Positions 20,471 through 28,203 of a stretch of 56,376 nt of DNA are shown in pieces (the first letter of the stretch is position 1; every line of letters starts with the position of its first letter). Source of the stretch: a virus; the IMG/VR virus record IMGVR_UViG_3300031227_000051, positions 1-56,376 of that record; one strand, 5' to 3'. The notes beneath the pieces are model-generated. The model had not been told where the DNA came from. It ran no database searches and saw nothing but the letters and a program-made list of their open reading frames with translations. The position numbers were made by a program, and so were the translations under genes.

Positions 20471-22360
20471 ATGAGTTTAAGCTTTAAAGAAAGGGAATAT
20501 TTAAGACACAAGAAGTTATATTATTCAGGTACACCAGAAATTAGTGACTCAGAATTTGATGCATTAGAAGATGATATTAAATTAACAATTCCAAATAGTT
20601 TCGTATTGTTACAGGTTGGGTCAGAATTAGAAAAAAGTTCTGAATATTTAGTTAAGCACAACAAAGAAATGTTATCATTGAATAAGACAAGAGAAACTAA
20701 AGATATATATTCTTGGGCAAAAGGTGAGGAATTAGTTATAAGCATTAAAGAGGATGGTACAGCAACTAGTTTAATTTATGATGATACTAATAACTTCGTA
20801 ATAGCAAAAACAAGAGGTGACGGTATTTTTGGTAAGAATATAACTAATAACTTTCAACATGTAGTTTTCCCAAGACATATATCTCATTCTGAGAAATCAA
20901 TCGAAGTTCGAGGCGAATCAGTGATTACACAAGACAGTTTTGATATGCTTACTAAAGAATGTAAGAAAAGAGGGATAGCCGAACCTAAGTCTATCAGAAA
21001 TATAGTTGCAGGATTATTAAGTCCAACAAGAGAACACGATATGGATTTAGCTAAATATGTAGATTTTGTAGCTTATGAAGTTATTGGTGTTGATGTAGAA
21101 ACCGAAATGGAAATGTTTAGACTATTGGACTCCTGGGGATTCCAAATTCCATTAACGATCAAAGTAACAGATACAGTAGAAGATGAAGTTAGAAGATACG
21201 CAGATTACAAAGATACACTTCCTCACTTGTCAGATGGATTGGTTTTTACGATTAATAACAGAAAAGCTCAGATTGGTCGTGGGAGTACAGGTCATCACTT
21301 CAAGGGTAAGATGGCTTTTAAATTAGAAAGTGAAACAGGAATTACTACAGTAATAGATATTATAGAAAAAACGAATAGAACTGGAAAAGTTAGTTTTGTT
21401 GCAATTGTAGAACCTATATTTTTATCTGGTGGAAATATTACAAAAGTTACTCTTCACAATGCTTCTCAGGTAAAAGCTCATCAGTTAGCAGTTGGAGATA
21501 AAATTAGAGTAACTCGCTCAGGAGAAGTTATTCCAAAGTTATTGAATGTAGTTGAACATAATGGTCAATTTAGTTTACCAACACACTGTAATAGTTGCGG
21601 AAGCAAATTGAAATGGTCAGACACTAATGCAGATTTAATGTGTAACAATAGTGATTGTGACAGTAGTAATATTACAAAAATTATTCACTGGATTAAAGCA
21701 GTAGGTATCGAAAATGTTGGTGCGAAAACAGTTCAAAGATTATTCGATGAAAATTTGATCGAAAACATTTTGGACTTATACTTATTAAAATATGGTGACA
21801 TTAGTTGCTTAAGAGGATTTGGTTCTCGCAAAGAAGAAATCATAATTGAGAATATCAATAAGAGTAAAAATATCACGATAGACAAAGTAATAATTGGCAT
21901 GGGATTTCACGGTATTGGCAAAACATTTACCAAAGAATTGACAAAGATATTTCCCAATATCGAAGCAATGAGAATGGCAACTGTAAATGATTTGTTAAAC
22001 ATTAAAGGTATTGGTGATGTAACAGCAAATGATTTTTTCAATAATTTCCCAAAAATTAATAAAATGTATTCTGATTTAATAAAGTTAGGATTTAATATTA
22101 CAGAAGGAGAAAAACAAATGATAACCTCTCTTAACATTGAAGATTTAAACTTTGTAATTACTGGTAAACTATCGCAAAGTAGAGCAGTAATCAAAAAGTT
22201 AATAGAAGAAAATGGTGGTAAGGTATCAGGTAGTATTTCAAAGTCCACTGACTATCTTGTTGCGGGAGAAAAGTGCGGAGCAAAACTGCAAAAAGCTAAA
22301 GATAATGATGTTACAATTATTACTGAAACTGAATTGTTAGATATGCTAAATGTAAACTAA
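20471..22360 (+). CDS. ligA: NAD-dependent DNA ligase
   Basis: Seals 3'-OH/5'-P nicks in duplex DNA with NAD as AMP donor. 629 aa, slightly shorter than the 650-700 of bacterial LigA. Order of features: short N-terminal Ia region; adenylation motif SIKEDGTATSL (Lys93); TRGDG; SLSPTRE-like region; OB fold (VGDKIRVTRSGEVIPK); four-Cys zinc finger (CNSCGSKLKW and MCNNSDC); helix-hairpin-helix repeats; C-terminal BRCT domain from about residue 555. All Trp codons are TGG. SD AGGAGA. NAD consumption links it to the pncB gene at 1840. Confidence 0.94.
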   Translation: MSLSFKEREYLRHKKLYYSGTPEISDSEFDALEDDIKLTIPNSFVLLQVGSELEKSSEYLVKHNKEMLSLNKTRETKDIYSWAKGEELVISIKEDGTATSLIYDDTNNFVIAKTRGDGIFGKNITNNFQHVVFPRHISHSEKSIEVRGESVITQDSFDMLTKECKKRGIAEPKSIRNIVAGLLSPTREHDMDLAKYVDFVAYEVIGVDVETEMEMFRLLDSWGFQIPLTIKVTDTVEDEVRRYADYKDTLPHLSDGLVFTINNRKAQIGRGSTGHHFKGKMAFKLESETGITTVIDIIEKTNRTGKVSFVAIVEPIFLSGGNITKVTLHNASQVKAHQLAVGDKIRVTRSGEVIPKLLNVVEHNGQFSLPTHCNSCGSKLKWSDTNADLMCNNSDCDSSNITKIIHWIKAVGIENVGAKTVQRLFDENLIENILDLYLLKYGDISCLRGFGSRKEEIIIENINKSKNITIDKVIIGMGFHGIGKTFTKELTKIFPNIEAMRMATVNDLLNIKGIGDVTANDFFNNFPKINKMYSDLIKLGFNITEGEKQMITSLNIEDLNFVITGKLSQSRAVIKKLIEENGGKVSGSISKSTDYLVAGEKCGAKLQKAKDNDVTIITETELLDMLNVN

Positions 22361-22369
22361 GGAGATAAA

Positions 22370-22595
22370 ATGAGTAAACATATAAATCTTTATAAACTCT
22401 ATCACGAAATAACGGGAGAAATGATTCTTGATTGGTCAACTAAAGAAGAAATACTGTTAAAATACGAAAACAAGAGGATTAATTGAAGAAGATTTATCAA
22501 TGAATACTTTTGACCCTCATGATTTTTGAGATGGAATTCATGAAATAGAAGAAGCTCCACATAATAAAAAAGAAAAGAAAAGAAATAATAGATAA
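22370..22595 (+). pseudogene. Frameshifted small protein with in-frame TGA
   Basis: Begins MSKHINLYKLYHEITGEM; after LLKYENK a one-base shift at about 22471-22473 is needed to continue as GLIEEDLSMNTFDPHDF-W-DGIHEIEE to TAA 22593-22595, where TGA again falls at a plausible Trp. SD AAGGAGA. Could be an assembly error. Confidence 0.5.
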
Positions 22596-22598
22596 TAA

Positions 22599-22723
22599 AA
22601 GGATACATACAGCAAATCAAATTAGGACTTGTAATCCCCATTTGTTGGTTCGAATCCAGCTCTTAATGTGTTAAAGCGTTAGGATTGCTTAATTGGTAAA
22701 GCAGGTAAAACGTATCCTGTATT
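22599..22723 (+). ncRNA. Pseudoknot RNA, copy 5, carrying permuted tRNA-Thr
   Basis: P1 GGATAC (22601-22606)/GTATCC (22712-22717), compensated relative to GGACAC/GTGTCC; P2 ATACA (22607-22611)/TGTAT (22718-22722); CAGCAAATCAAA; TTA/TAA flanks the tRNA insert. Confidence 0.68.
22625..22705 (+). tRNA. Circularly permuted tRNA-Thr(UGU) gene
   Basis: The 3' part comes first (22625-22668: GGA-CTTGTAA-TCCCC, ATTT, T arm GTTGG-TTCGAAT-CCAGC, acceptor TCTTAAT, G73), then a 9-nt linker, then the 5' part (22678-22705: acceptor GTTAGGA, TT, D arm GCTT-AATTGGTA-AAGC, A, GG). Joining ..GG to GGA.. rebuilds a perfect GGGGA/TCCCC anticodon stem, a standard CUUGUAA loop and a tRNA of exactly 72 nt. The order in the genome is therefore inverted relative to a normal tRNA gene. 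Confidence 0.78.
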
Positions 22724-22733
22724 ATCTATACTT

Positions 22734-22819
22734 GGCTCTCTAGGAGAATTGGAATATCCAGCGTCCTTAGAAGTCGTGCCTTAACAGGTGTCTCGGTTCG
22801 AGTCCGAGGAGAGCTACCA
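22734..22819 (+). tRNA. tRNA-Leu(UAG)
   Basis: GGCTCTC/GAGAGCT, loop CTTAGAA, variable arm GCCT-TAAC-AGGT, T arm CTCGG-TTCGAGT-CCGAG, encoded ACCA. One T-T mismatch in the anticodon stem. Confidence 0.86.
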
Positions 22820-22851
22820 AATATATAATCAATAAAAGTTTTAGTTTATAA

Positions 22852-22928
22852 GGTCGTCTAGCCCAACTGGAAGAGGCGCCAGCTTCAAACACTGTACAGT
22901 CTGAGTTCGAATCTCAGGATGACTACCA
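22852..22928 (+). tRNA. tRNA with loop TTCAAAC (CAA, possibly UCA by shift)
   Basis: GGTCGTC/GATGACT, D stem GCC/GGC, T arm CTGAG-TTCGAAT-CTCAG, encoded ACCA, total length standard. The anticodon stem CCAGC/ACTGT pairs at only three positions. In register the anticodon is CAA, but the variable loop is 5 nt (not Leu-like). One base earlier the loop would read CTTCAAA with anticodon UCA, which would decode UGA, but the stem then does not pair. Confidence 0.6.
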
Positions 22929-22938
22929 AAAACAGAAT

Positions 22939-22985
22939 CTCGTTTTATCAATGAATTCTCGGCTCGACATCGAGCAGAAACGTCA
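22939..22985 (+). ncRNA. Small hairpin element, relative of 16511 element
   Basis: CTCGTTT/AAACG closes a CTCG-GCTCGACAT-CGAG hairpin. Precedes the SD of the methyltransferase by 10 nt, so it may be its leader. Confidence 0.38.
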
Positions 22986-23007
22986 AATTAATGCAAAAGG
23001 AGTTGTG

Positions 23008-23802
23008 ATGAAGTTTACGGAAATAAATGATTTAAATTTAAAAGAATGAAAAGAAATTCGAGAAGAGCTATATATAACAACAAACGCTCTTTGATATACT
23101 GGACACGATGATTACAACTTGTTTAAGATACCAAAAAGAGATTTCTTACCTGAAAATTCAAAAACCTTTCATGGATTATTTATTCCAGAAATACCATATC
23201 AATTCATATCAAGATTTACAAAAGCCGGTGAAACAGTATGAGACCCGTTTTCAGGAAGCGGAACAACGCACAAGGTTGCTAAAATACTTGATAGAGAGTG
23301 CATTTCAACTGATTTAACGCCAACGGAAGATTTTATTGAATATGGTGACGCATTAACATATAAACCTCAAAAAAACGTACAAATGATATTTTTACATCCT
23401 CCTTATCATGATATCGTAAAGTACTCTGACAAAAGAGACGACATATCTAATTGCAAAGATGTTAAAAATTTTTTAATTAACTTTAAAAAGATAGTTGACA
23501 ATGTTACTCAGTATCTAGATGATTCAAGAATTTTAATATTAGTCTGTGGTAATATATACAAAAATAGTGAAGAAGTTTCTCTTGGTATATATTGCAAAGA
23601 AATTGTTAGAAATGCAGGATTTAGACTGAAGAGTCATATCATTAAAGATTATGGATGAACAAAAGGAGCCAAGAATAATAATTTAATGTATTACAGAAGA
23701 TTAAAGGGTGGATATAATAATTTTTATGGAGATAATATTTTTATATTACAAAAGAAAAAGTCATTCAATATTATTGATTTAAATGATATTTATAATAGTT
23801 AA
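23008..23802 (+). CDS. DNA methyltransferase (N4C/N6A type), four in-frame TGA
   Basis: 264 aa when TGA is Trp. Motif I is AGETV-W-DPFSGSGTTHKVAK (about residues 69-86, the SAM site), with the Trp before DPF encoded by TGA; motif IV is FLHPPYHDIVKYSD (about 130-143, catalytic xPPY). Other TGAs lie at KE-W-KEIRE, AL-W-YTGHD and DYG-W-TKGAK. Under the standard code the gene is in pieces. SD AAAGGAG before ATG 23008. Motif I preceding IV gives a gamma-like order. No cognate restriction enzyme is visible, so it probably protects or marks phage DNA. Confidence 0.85.
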
Positions 23803-23809
23803 AATACAT

Positions 23810-23895
23810 GCCTCTGTTGGCAAAGTGGTGAAGCTAGCAGGCTAAGAACCTGCCCCTTTTTAGGGTTGAGAGTTCGACACTCTCCAGAGGCACCA
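23810..23895 (+). tRNA. tRNA-Leu(AAG)
   Basis: GCCTCTG/CAGAGGC, anticodon stem GCAGG/CCTGC with loop CTAAGAA, variable arm CCCT-TTTT-AGGG, encoded ACCA. A34 would normally be deaminated to inosine. Confidence 0.87.
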
Positions 23896-23919
23896 TTTTT
23901 AATTAAAGGAAGTTAATAA

Positions 23920-24156
23920 ATGATTAAAATAACAGTAGAATTAATACCATTTGGAATTGGCAAACCGAGAAAAATTGGTGAGGCCAAAATCTGAAATGAT
24001 GCAACTGGGTCTCAAACAACAGGAAATTATGGGTATAAGTTGTTTGGTAAAAAGAATAAATTAATGAAAGAAGGAACAGTAAAAAATTTTAAAAGAAAAC
24101 AAAAACATGTCTGAGAATTATTATATTTATCACTAAAAGATAAGTATGAGAGATAA
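23920..24156 (+). CDS. Hypothetical basic protein, two in-frame TGA
   Basis: 78 aa from ATG 23920 to TAA 24154 with TGA as Trp (GEAKI-W-NDATG, KHV-W-ELLYL). Gly/Thr-rich middle, very basic C-terminal half, possible nucleic-acid binder. SD AAGGAAG. Confidence 0.62.
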
Positions 24157-24161
24157 AAATC

Positions 24162-24189
24162 TTGACAAAATAAGTTAGATAAACATTAT
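24162..24189 (+). promoter_or_regulatory. Promoter, TTGACA-16-CATTAT
   Basis: TTGACA 24162-24167, CATTAT 24184-24189; 20 nt before tRNA-Leu. Confidence 0.65.
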
Positions 24190-24208
24190 TGATTATGTAA
24201 TGCAACTT

Positions 24209-24298
24209 GCTCCGATGGCGGAATCAGGCAGACGCTGCGGCCTTAAAAGCCGCTTGGGTAATATCCCAGTATGAGTTCAAGTCTCATTCGGAGCACCA
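24209..24298 (+). tRNA. tRNA-Leu(UAA), copy 3
   Basis: GCTCCGA/TCGGAGC, anticodon stem GCGGC/GCCGC with loop CTTAAAA, variable arm TGGG..CCCA, encoded ACCA. GC-richer and better paired than the two other UAA copies. Confidence 0.92.
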
Positions 24299-24330
24299 AA
24301 TATTTAAAAATAAAAAATAGGAGAATGAAG

Positions 24331-24399
24331 ATGAAAAGAGAAAATTTCATTACTAAGTGGAACGAAAGACGAGAACGTTATGACAAAAGAGGAGCATAA
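24331..24399 (+). CDS. Possible 22-aa peptide
   Basis: SD TAGGAG and ATG 24331; MKRENFITKWNERRERYDKR.. ends TAA 2 nt before a GTG start of the next gene. Highly basic; could be a leader coupled to the membrane protein downstream. Confidence 0.4.
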   Translation: MKRENFITKWNERRERYDKRGA

Positions 24400-24400
24400 A

Positions 24401-24583
24401 GTGAAAATTAAAATAATGATTAATTTGGAAATTTTGATTTTAGCATATTTGTTGATATTTCATGTTTTTGATGTGTCAGCATTTATTTCAACAATAGTAG
24501 TAATTGGTTTGTGTCTCATTTTTGAAAATGCAGAAAAAATTTACAATAAATTACTTAATTCGCAAAAGAAAGTGACAAAATAA
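24401..24583 (+). CDS. Small membrane protein, 60 aa
   Basis: GTG 24401 follows AGAGGAG at the right distance; an upstream in-frame ATG (24380) is less likely. Residues about 8-45 form two adjacent hydrophobic segments (ILILAYLLIFHVF and FISTIVVIGLCLIF); the C-terminus is basic. Function unknown. Confidence 0.62.
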   Translation: MKIKIMINLEILILAYLLIFHVFDVSAFISTIVVIGLCLIFENAEKIYNKLLNSQKKVTK

Positions 24584-24588
24584 CATAT

Positions 24589-24662
24589 AGGTCTGTGGTG
24601 TAATGGTAGCATGTGGGTCTCCAAAACCTTTGGTGAGGGTTCAAGTCCTTTCAGACCTGCCA
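24589..24662 (+). tRNA. tRNA-Trp(CCA)
   Basis: AGGTCTG/CAGACCT (A1-U72), loop CTCCAAA, G73, encoded CCA: all Trp identity elements. It reads UGG; UGA decoding would need a second tRNA or relaxed reading. It has a U11-A24 pair, the pair created in the Hirsh UGA suppressor but also found naturally in some bacteria. Confidence 0.9.
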
Positions 24663-24682
24663 AAATTATAAGTGAGAAAATT

Positions 24683-24832
24683 ATGAAAACGATAGAAGTT
24701 TTGTATAAAAAGTTAAAAGTAAATACTTATCAGTGTAGTTATTGTGGTTGGGTTTTCAGCGAAAGCAAATATCATAGATTAAATGATTACAGTCTTTGTT
24801 CTGGTTGTTTTCGTAAAATTACTACAAAATAA
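24683..24832 (+). CDS. Small zinc-finger protein, 49 aa
   Basis: ATG 24683 follows GTGAGAA. CSYCGWVFSESKYHRLND and LCSGCFRK form a four-Cys ribbon. Basic; may bind nucleic acid. Confidence 0.65.
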   Translation: MKTIEVLYKKLKVNTYQCSYCGWVFSESKYHRLNDYSLCSGCFRKITTK

Positions 24833-24849
24833 TAAAATATGAACTAACT

Positions 24850-24923
24850 GGGGATGTGATGTAACGGTAACATAATACACCTGCAATGTATTTCTAAGAG
24901 TTCGATTCTCTTCATCTCCACCA
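24850..24923 (+). tRNA. tRNA-Ala(UGC), C33 variant
   Basis: GGGGATG/CATCTCC, anticodon stem ATACA/TGTAT with loop CCTGCAA (C at 33), T arm AAGAG-TTCGATT-CTCTT, encoded ACCA. Confidence 0.8.
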
Positions 24924-24931
24924 TTTAATTT

Positions 24932-25007
24932 GCCCTCGTAATTCAACTGAATAGAATATTCGGCTACGAACCGAACGATACGGGTTTGACTCCTGTCGAG
25001 GGTACCA
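24932..25007 (+). tRNA. tRNA-Arg(ACG)
   Basis: GCCCTCG/CGAGGGT, anticodon stem TTCGG/CCGAA with loop CTACGAA, encoded ACCA. Confidence 0.9.
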
Positions 25008-25030
25008 AATAAATTAGAAACTTAAATTAT

Positions 25031-25112
25031 GGAGAGTACCGACAAGGTGTCAAACTGGATTCGAAATTCAGGGACGTTACGGCGTAAGTTTCGATTACTT
25101 TACTCTCCTCCA
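25031..25112 (+). tRNA. tRNA-Ser(CGA)
   Basis: GGAGAGT/ACTCTCC, anticodon stem CTGGA/TTCAG with loop TTCGAAA, class II variable arm, T arm with TTCGATT, encoded CCA. Confidence 0.87.
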
Positions 25113-25156
25113 GAATTTTATAAAAAAGCATACAATAAAAGAAAAGGAGAATTATT

Positions 25157-25318
25157 ATGCCAAGAAGAGACGGAACTGGACCTGATGGACAGGGATCAAA
25201 AACAGGTAGAAAATTAGGAAATTGCGAAAAAAAAGAAAATCCACAATCAAATAGACTTAAAAGAGGACTTCGAGATATGGGTATAGGTCGCTGGAAAATT
25301 GTAAATAAACCAAAATAA
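25157..25318 (+). CDS. DUF5320-like small protein, 53 aa
   Basis: MPRRDGTGPDGQGSKTGRKL..NC at the start is the pattern of DUF5320 proteins (P-x-RDGTGP-x-G-x-G). The Met/Cys-rich part usual in that family is lost. SD AAAAGGAG. Function unknown. Confidence 0.65.
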   Translation: MPRRDGTGPDGQGSKTGRKLGNCEKKENPQSNRLKRGLRDMGIGRWKIVNKPK

Positions 25319-25373
25319 ATTATTTCATTCTTGACAATTTCAGATATATTTACTTTAATTGATTTAAATCAGT

Positions 25374-25458
25374 GGAAGAGTCGACAGTGGGGCAGTCAAG
25401 CAGTTTTGAAAACTGTGGCGTTACGGCGTTGGGGGTTCGAGTCCCTCCTCTTCCGCCA
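25374..25458 (+). tRNA. tRNA-Ser(UGA)
   Basis: GGAAGAG/CTCTTCC, anticodon stem GCAGT/ACTGT with loop TTTGAAA, class II variable arm, encoded GCCA. Reads UCA. Confidence 0.9.
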
Positions 25459-25498
25459 TTTATATTGTATTAAATTAAACGAAGTCAAGGAGACAGAA

Positions 25499-25651
25499 AT
25501 GAAAGAACAGATTTCGGATTTGAAGAAGATAAGAACTATTAGCGAAATACTTGGCGAAATTTTAAGTCTTTCAAGTAATGAGACTAGAACAGTTATTGCG
25601 AGAATTGGTACACAGCGATATGAAGAAATGTTATATTTATTACTTATTTAA
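25499..25651 (+). CDS. Hypothetical helical protein, 50 aa
   Basis: AAGGAGAC SD and ATG 25499. Two or three short helices (residues 1-40), no motif. Ends 8 nt before tRNA-Ser(GCU). Confidence 0.6.
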   Translation: MKEQISDLKKIRTISEILGEILSLSSNETRTVIARIGTQRYEEMLYLLLI

Positions 25652-25658
25652 TAAAAAT

Positions 25659-25740
25659 GGAGAAATACGTTAACTGGTAAACGGCTCGGTTGCTAACCGT
25701 GTGGCCTACGGGCTTCAGAGTTCGAGTCTCTGTTTCTCCG
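25659..25740 (+). tRNA. tRNA-Ser(GCU)
   Basis: GGAGAAA/TTTCTCC, D stem CGTT/AACG, loop TTGCTAA, class II variable arm, T arm CAGAG-TTCGAGT-CTCTG, G73; CCA not encoded. A GIY-YIG gene follows. Confidence 0.86.
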
Positions 25741-25766
25741 ATTTTTGAATAAAACAAACAATTAGT

Positions 25767-25804
25767 CTCGAACTTTTTTATTTTTCATATATACTAATAT
25801 AAAG
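25767..25804 (+). promoter_or_regulatory. Possible second-class promoter before GIY-YIG gene
   Basis: CTCGAACTTTTTTATTTTTC then TATATACTAATATAAAG, matching the sequence before the GIY-YIG gene at 15469. Confidence 0.4.
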
Positions 25805-25824
25805 AATGATTAAGGAGAATAATT

Positions 25825-26697
25825 ATGAAGTTTAATTTTGTTTATAAAATTACAAATATAGTTAATAATAAAATTTATATTGGCAAACATTCAACTGATA
25901 ATATTAAAGATGGATATATGGGTTCTGGATTATGTTTAGGTAGAGCTATTAAAAAATATGGCATTGATAAATTTAAAAGAGAAATATTATATGAATTTGA
26001 TACAAAAAAAGAGGCTTACTTAATGGAAGCAAAAATAGTTAATAAAGAATTTATTAAAAGAAAAGATACCTATAATATTAAACTTGGCGGAGAAGGTGGT
26101 TGAGACCACACAAGAAAAATGGTTACAATTAAAGATTCTACTGGAAATTGCTTTAATATTCCCATTAATGATCCTAGATATTTATCTGGAGAGTTAATCG
26201 GTGTAACAAAGGGGTTTATCCCAGTTAAAGATGAAAATGGCAATACTAGTCAAGTATCAGTAAACGACCATAGATATTTGTCAGGAGAACTAGTTGGCAT
26301 AGCAAAAGGTTTGGTTATGGTTAAAGATGAAAATGGCAATACTAGTCAAGTATCAGTAAATGATCATAGATATTTGTCAGGAGAACTAGTTCATATAGCA
26401 AAAGGTTTGGTTATGGTTAAAGATGAAAATAATAACATTTATAAGGTATCAAAAAATGATTCAAGATATTTGTCAGGTGAATTAGTTGGAATTTGAAAAG
26501 GCAGAAATCATTCAGAAGAAACAAAAAGAAAAATATCAAAATCTAACAAAAACAATCATATTGGAAAGTTAAATTCTCAATATGGAACATGTTGAATTAT
26601 GAATGAAAAATTACAAAAAAGTAAAAAAATAAAAAAAGAAGACTTACAATATTGACTAAATATAGGCTGAAGTAGAGGAAGAAAAATGTCAATATAA
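25825..26697 (+). CDS. GIY-YIG homing endonuclease, several in-frame TGA
   Basis: Paralogue of the 15469 protein, about 80% identical over the nuclease domain: [40 protein letters not shown]. Four 'RYLSGELV' repeats follow, then GI-W-KGRNHSEETKRKISKS (NUMOD3-like) and a C-terminus with further TGA-Trp codons aligned with those of the paralogue. 290 aa, SD AAGGAG. Follows a CCA-less tRNA-Ser. Confidence 0.88.
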
Positions 26698-26857
26698 ATG
26701 TAATGATGATGAAATTGAGACATCCGAAGTGGTAGTAGAGTATCGTGGGGCGGAATGCAAATAACCAAGCAGAGGGGTTCGACTCCCTGATGCGTAGGAC
26801 CAAGCGATAATGCAAGTATCAAATCTTGCTCATTATATTTAATACAAGGAGTAACAA

Positions 26858-26971
26858 ATGACAAATCGTAAAGTAATGATTCAAACACAAAATAACAATT
26901 TTTTAGCAGTCAATCAATATCTATCTCATGTCGAAATAGATGAATTTATGAAAAAGATTTACAATAATTAA
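26858..26971 (+). CDS. Hypothetical short protein, 37 aa
   Basis: SD CAAGGAG at 26845-26851 and ATG 26858. Too short for the family to be recognised. The stretch 26700-26857 contains tRNA-like fragments (a T-loop TTCGACT and an ACCA) that I could not fold convincingly. Confidence 0.5.
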   Translation: MTNRKVMIQTQNNNFLAVNQYLSHVEIDEFMKKIYNN

Positions 26972-27133
26972 AAAATATGGGATAGTTCATGTTAGTATTT
27001 ATCATCATTATACTGCTTTTACTCACTTAATGTTAGTAAAAATCGTCATACACTTTTTTGTTAATAAAATATTAACTTGACAGATTTGAGTATAACTGAT
27101 AAGTTACATATAAGAATAAAAAAGGAGTTAATA

Positions 27134-27412
27134 ATGAAATTAAAAATATCTAGTGTGAAAAGCTCTTACAGTAAGTTAACCATAACTGCTGACGAAGTAC
27201 GATTGAAACTTATGAATCAAATATCAGAAGCAAGTAAAATTAGAACTATCGATTTAACAAAGACAATTATGAATACAATAGATAAAAATTTACTAACAAT
27301 GACATTGCGTGGCAACTTTATTTTTGATAAATTTGATAATGACAATCTGTATATAGCACTAAAATATAATACCAAACCCAGAAAATGTGAAGCGTATTTT
27401 AGCGAAAAATAA
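27134..27412 (+). CDS. Hypothetical protein, 92 aa
   Basis: AAAGGAG precedes ATG 27134. A TTGACA at 27077 may be its promoter. Mixed alpha/beta, basic; no motif recognised. Confidence 0.68.
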   Translation: MKLKISSVKSSYSKLTITADEVRLKLMNQISEASKIRTIDLTKTIMNTIDKNLLTMTLRGNFIFDKFDNDNLYIALKYNTKPRKCEAYFSEK

Positions 27413-27416
27413 CGAT

Positions 27417-27578
27417 AGAGAGCATCAGATATAAGAAATTATATGGGCATACGAAGGAAAGAAATAGGGAATAGTTTTTTGAGAAATGCTATTAGCACTT
27501 AGAACGCCACACTACCCTTGTGGAACCTGTTCGGTCGGAGAACAAAAGGTATAGATCTATTCGCCTCTGGGTGCTCTT
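27417..27578 (+). ncRNA. 160-nt structured RNA
   Basis: AGAGCATC..GGGTGCTCT terminal helix; internal ATATAA/TTATAT, CCACA-CTACCCT-TGTGG and GTTC/GAAC hairpins. Lies between two protein genes and could be a leader of the gene at 27606, whose SD is 11 nt downstream. Confidence 0.48.
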
Positions 27579-27605
27579 TATTAATAAAGAAAGGAGTCTT
27601 TGTTT

Positions 27606-27947
27606 ATGAAAAAAAATATGAGATTAACATTTAAAGAAAAAGGGTTTCCAATGGGAAGATTAATATCTGGAAGTAAATTCATGTATCGTGATATTCACCC
27701 AAATAATTTAGTAATATTTAATGCTAATATTATTGATGTTAAGACAAGAGATAATGTTTGGTGTGGAGATTTAGATATTACATTTGACGCCGAGAAATTA
27801 ATAGAATTATCAGATGAAGTTGATACAGAATATTTAATACTAACTGAACATGATTCTATTGATAATTATGTTTGGTCAACAAAAACTGGAGTTAGTGAAA
27901 AATACAAAGAATATTTCAATGATAATTTACTGAAGAAAACTAAGTAG
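27606..27947 (+). CDS. Hypothetical protein, 113 aa
   Basis: AAAGGAG at 27589-27595, ATG 27606. Mostly beta with a possible metal/nucleotide site not recognised. Ends TAG, 8 nt before a run of three small membrane-protein genes. Confidence 0.7.
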   Translation: MKKNMRLTFKEKGFPMGRLISGSKFMYRDIHPNNLVIFNANIIDVKTRDNVWCGDLDITFDAEKLIELSDEVDTEYLILTEHDSIDNYVWSTKTGVSEKYKEYFNDNLLKKTK

Positions 27948-27955
27948 AGGAAAGT

Positions 27956-28156
27956 ATGGCGAAGAAAAGAGAAATTTCAGCATTTATGTGTATGATATAT
28001 TATATAATATTATCAGTTAGTCTTATAATATTGAAGTTTGCGAATATAATAAAGACAGATTGGTTAATGGTTCTTATACCCATTTATGTTCCTATTGTGA
28101 CAATAATTATAATTATACTTTTTTTGGTATTTTTGAGATTTCTCTGTAATGATTAA
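27956..28156 (+). CDS. Small two-TM membrane protein, 66 aa
   Basis: Two hydrophobic segments with the pattern 'ILKFANIIKTDWLMVLIPI', a diverged member of the same family as the next two genes (TM_Fragile-X-F-like). Basic N-terminus. Confidence 0.65.
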   Translation: MAKKREISAFMCMIYYIILSVSLIILKFANIIKTDWLMVLIPIYVPIVTIIIIILFLVFLRFLCND

Positions 28157-28203
28157 ATAAGAAAAATTTATAACACAAAACAAATAAAAAAGGAAGATAG
28201 AAA

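Noticed and set aside
25029-25217. Plus-strand frame overlapping tRNA-Ser(CGA)
   Set aside because: Its first half is the tRNA; the real small gene starts at ATG 25157 in another frame.
26708-26805. tRNA-like segment with TTCGACT and ACCA
   Set aside because: A T-loop and an ACCA are visible but acceptor and D arms cannot be paired convincingly.
26988-27040. Two ATGTTAGTA.. direct repeats encoding a hydrophobic 13-aa peptide
   Set aside because: No ribosome site; too short to support as a gene.
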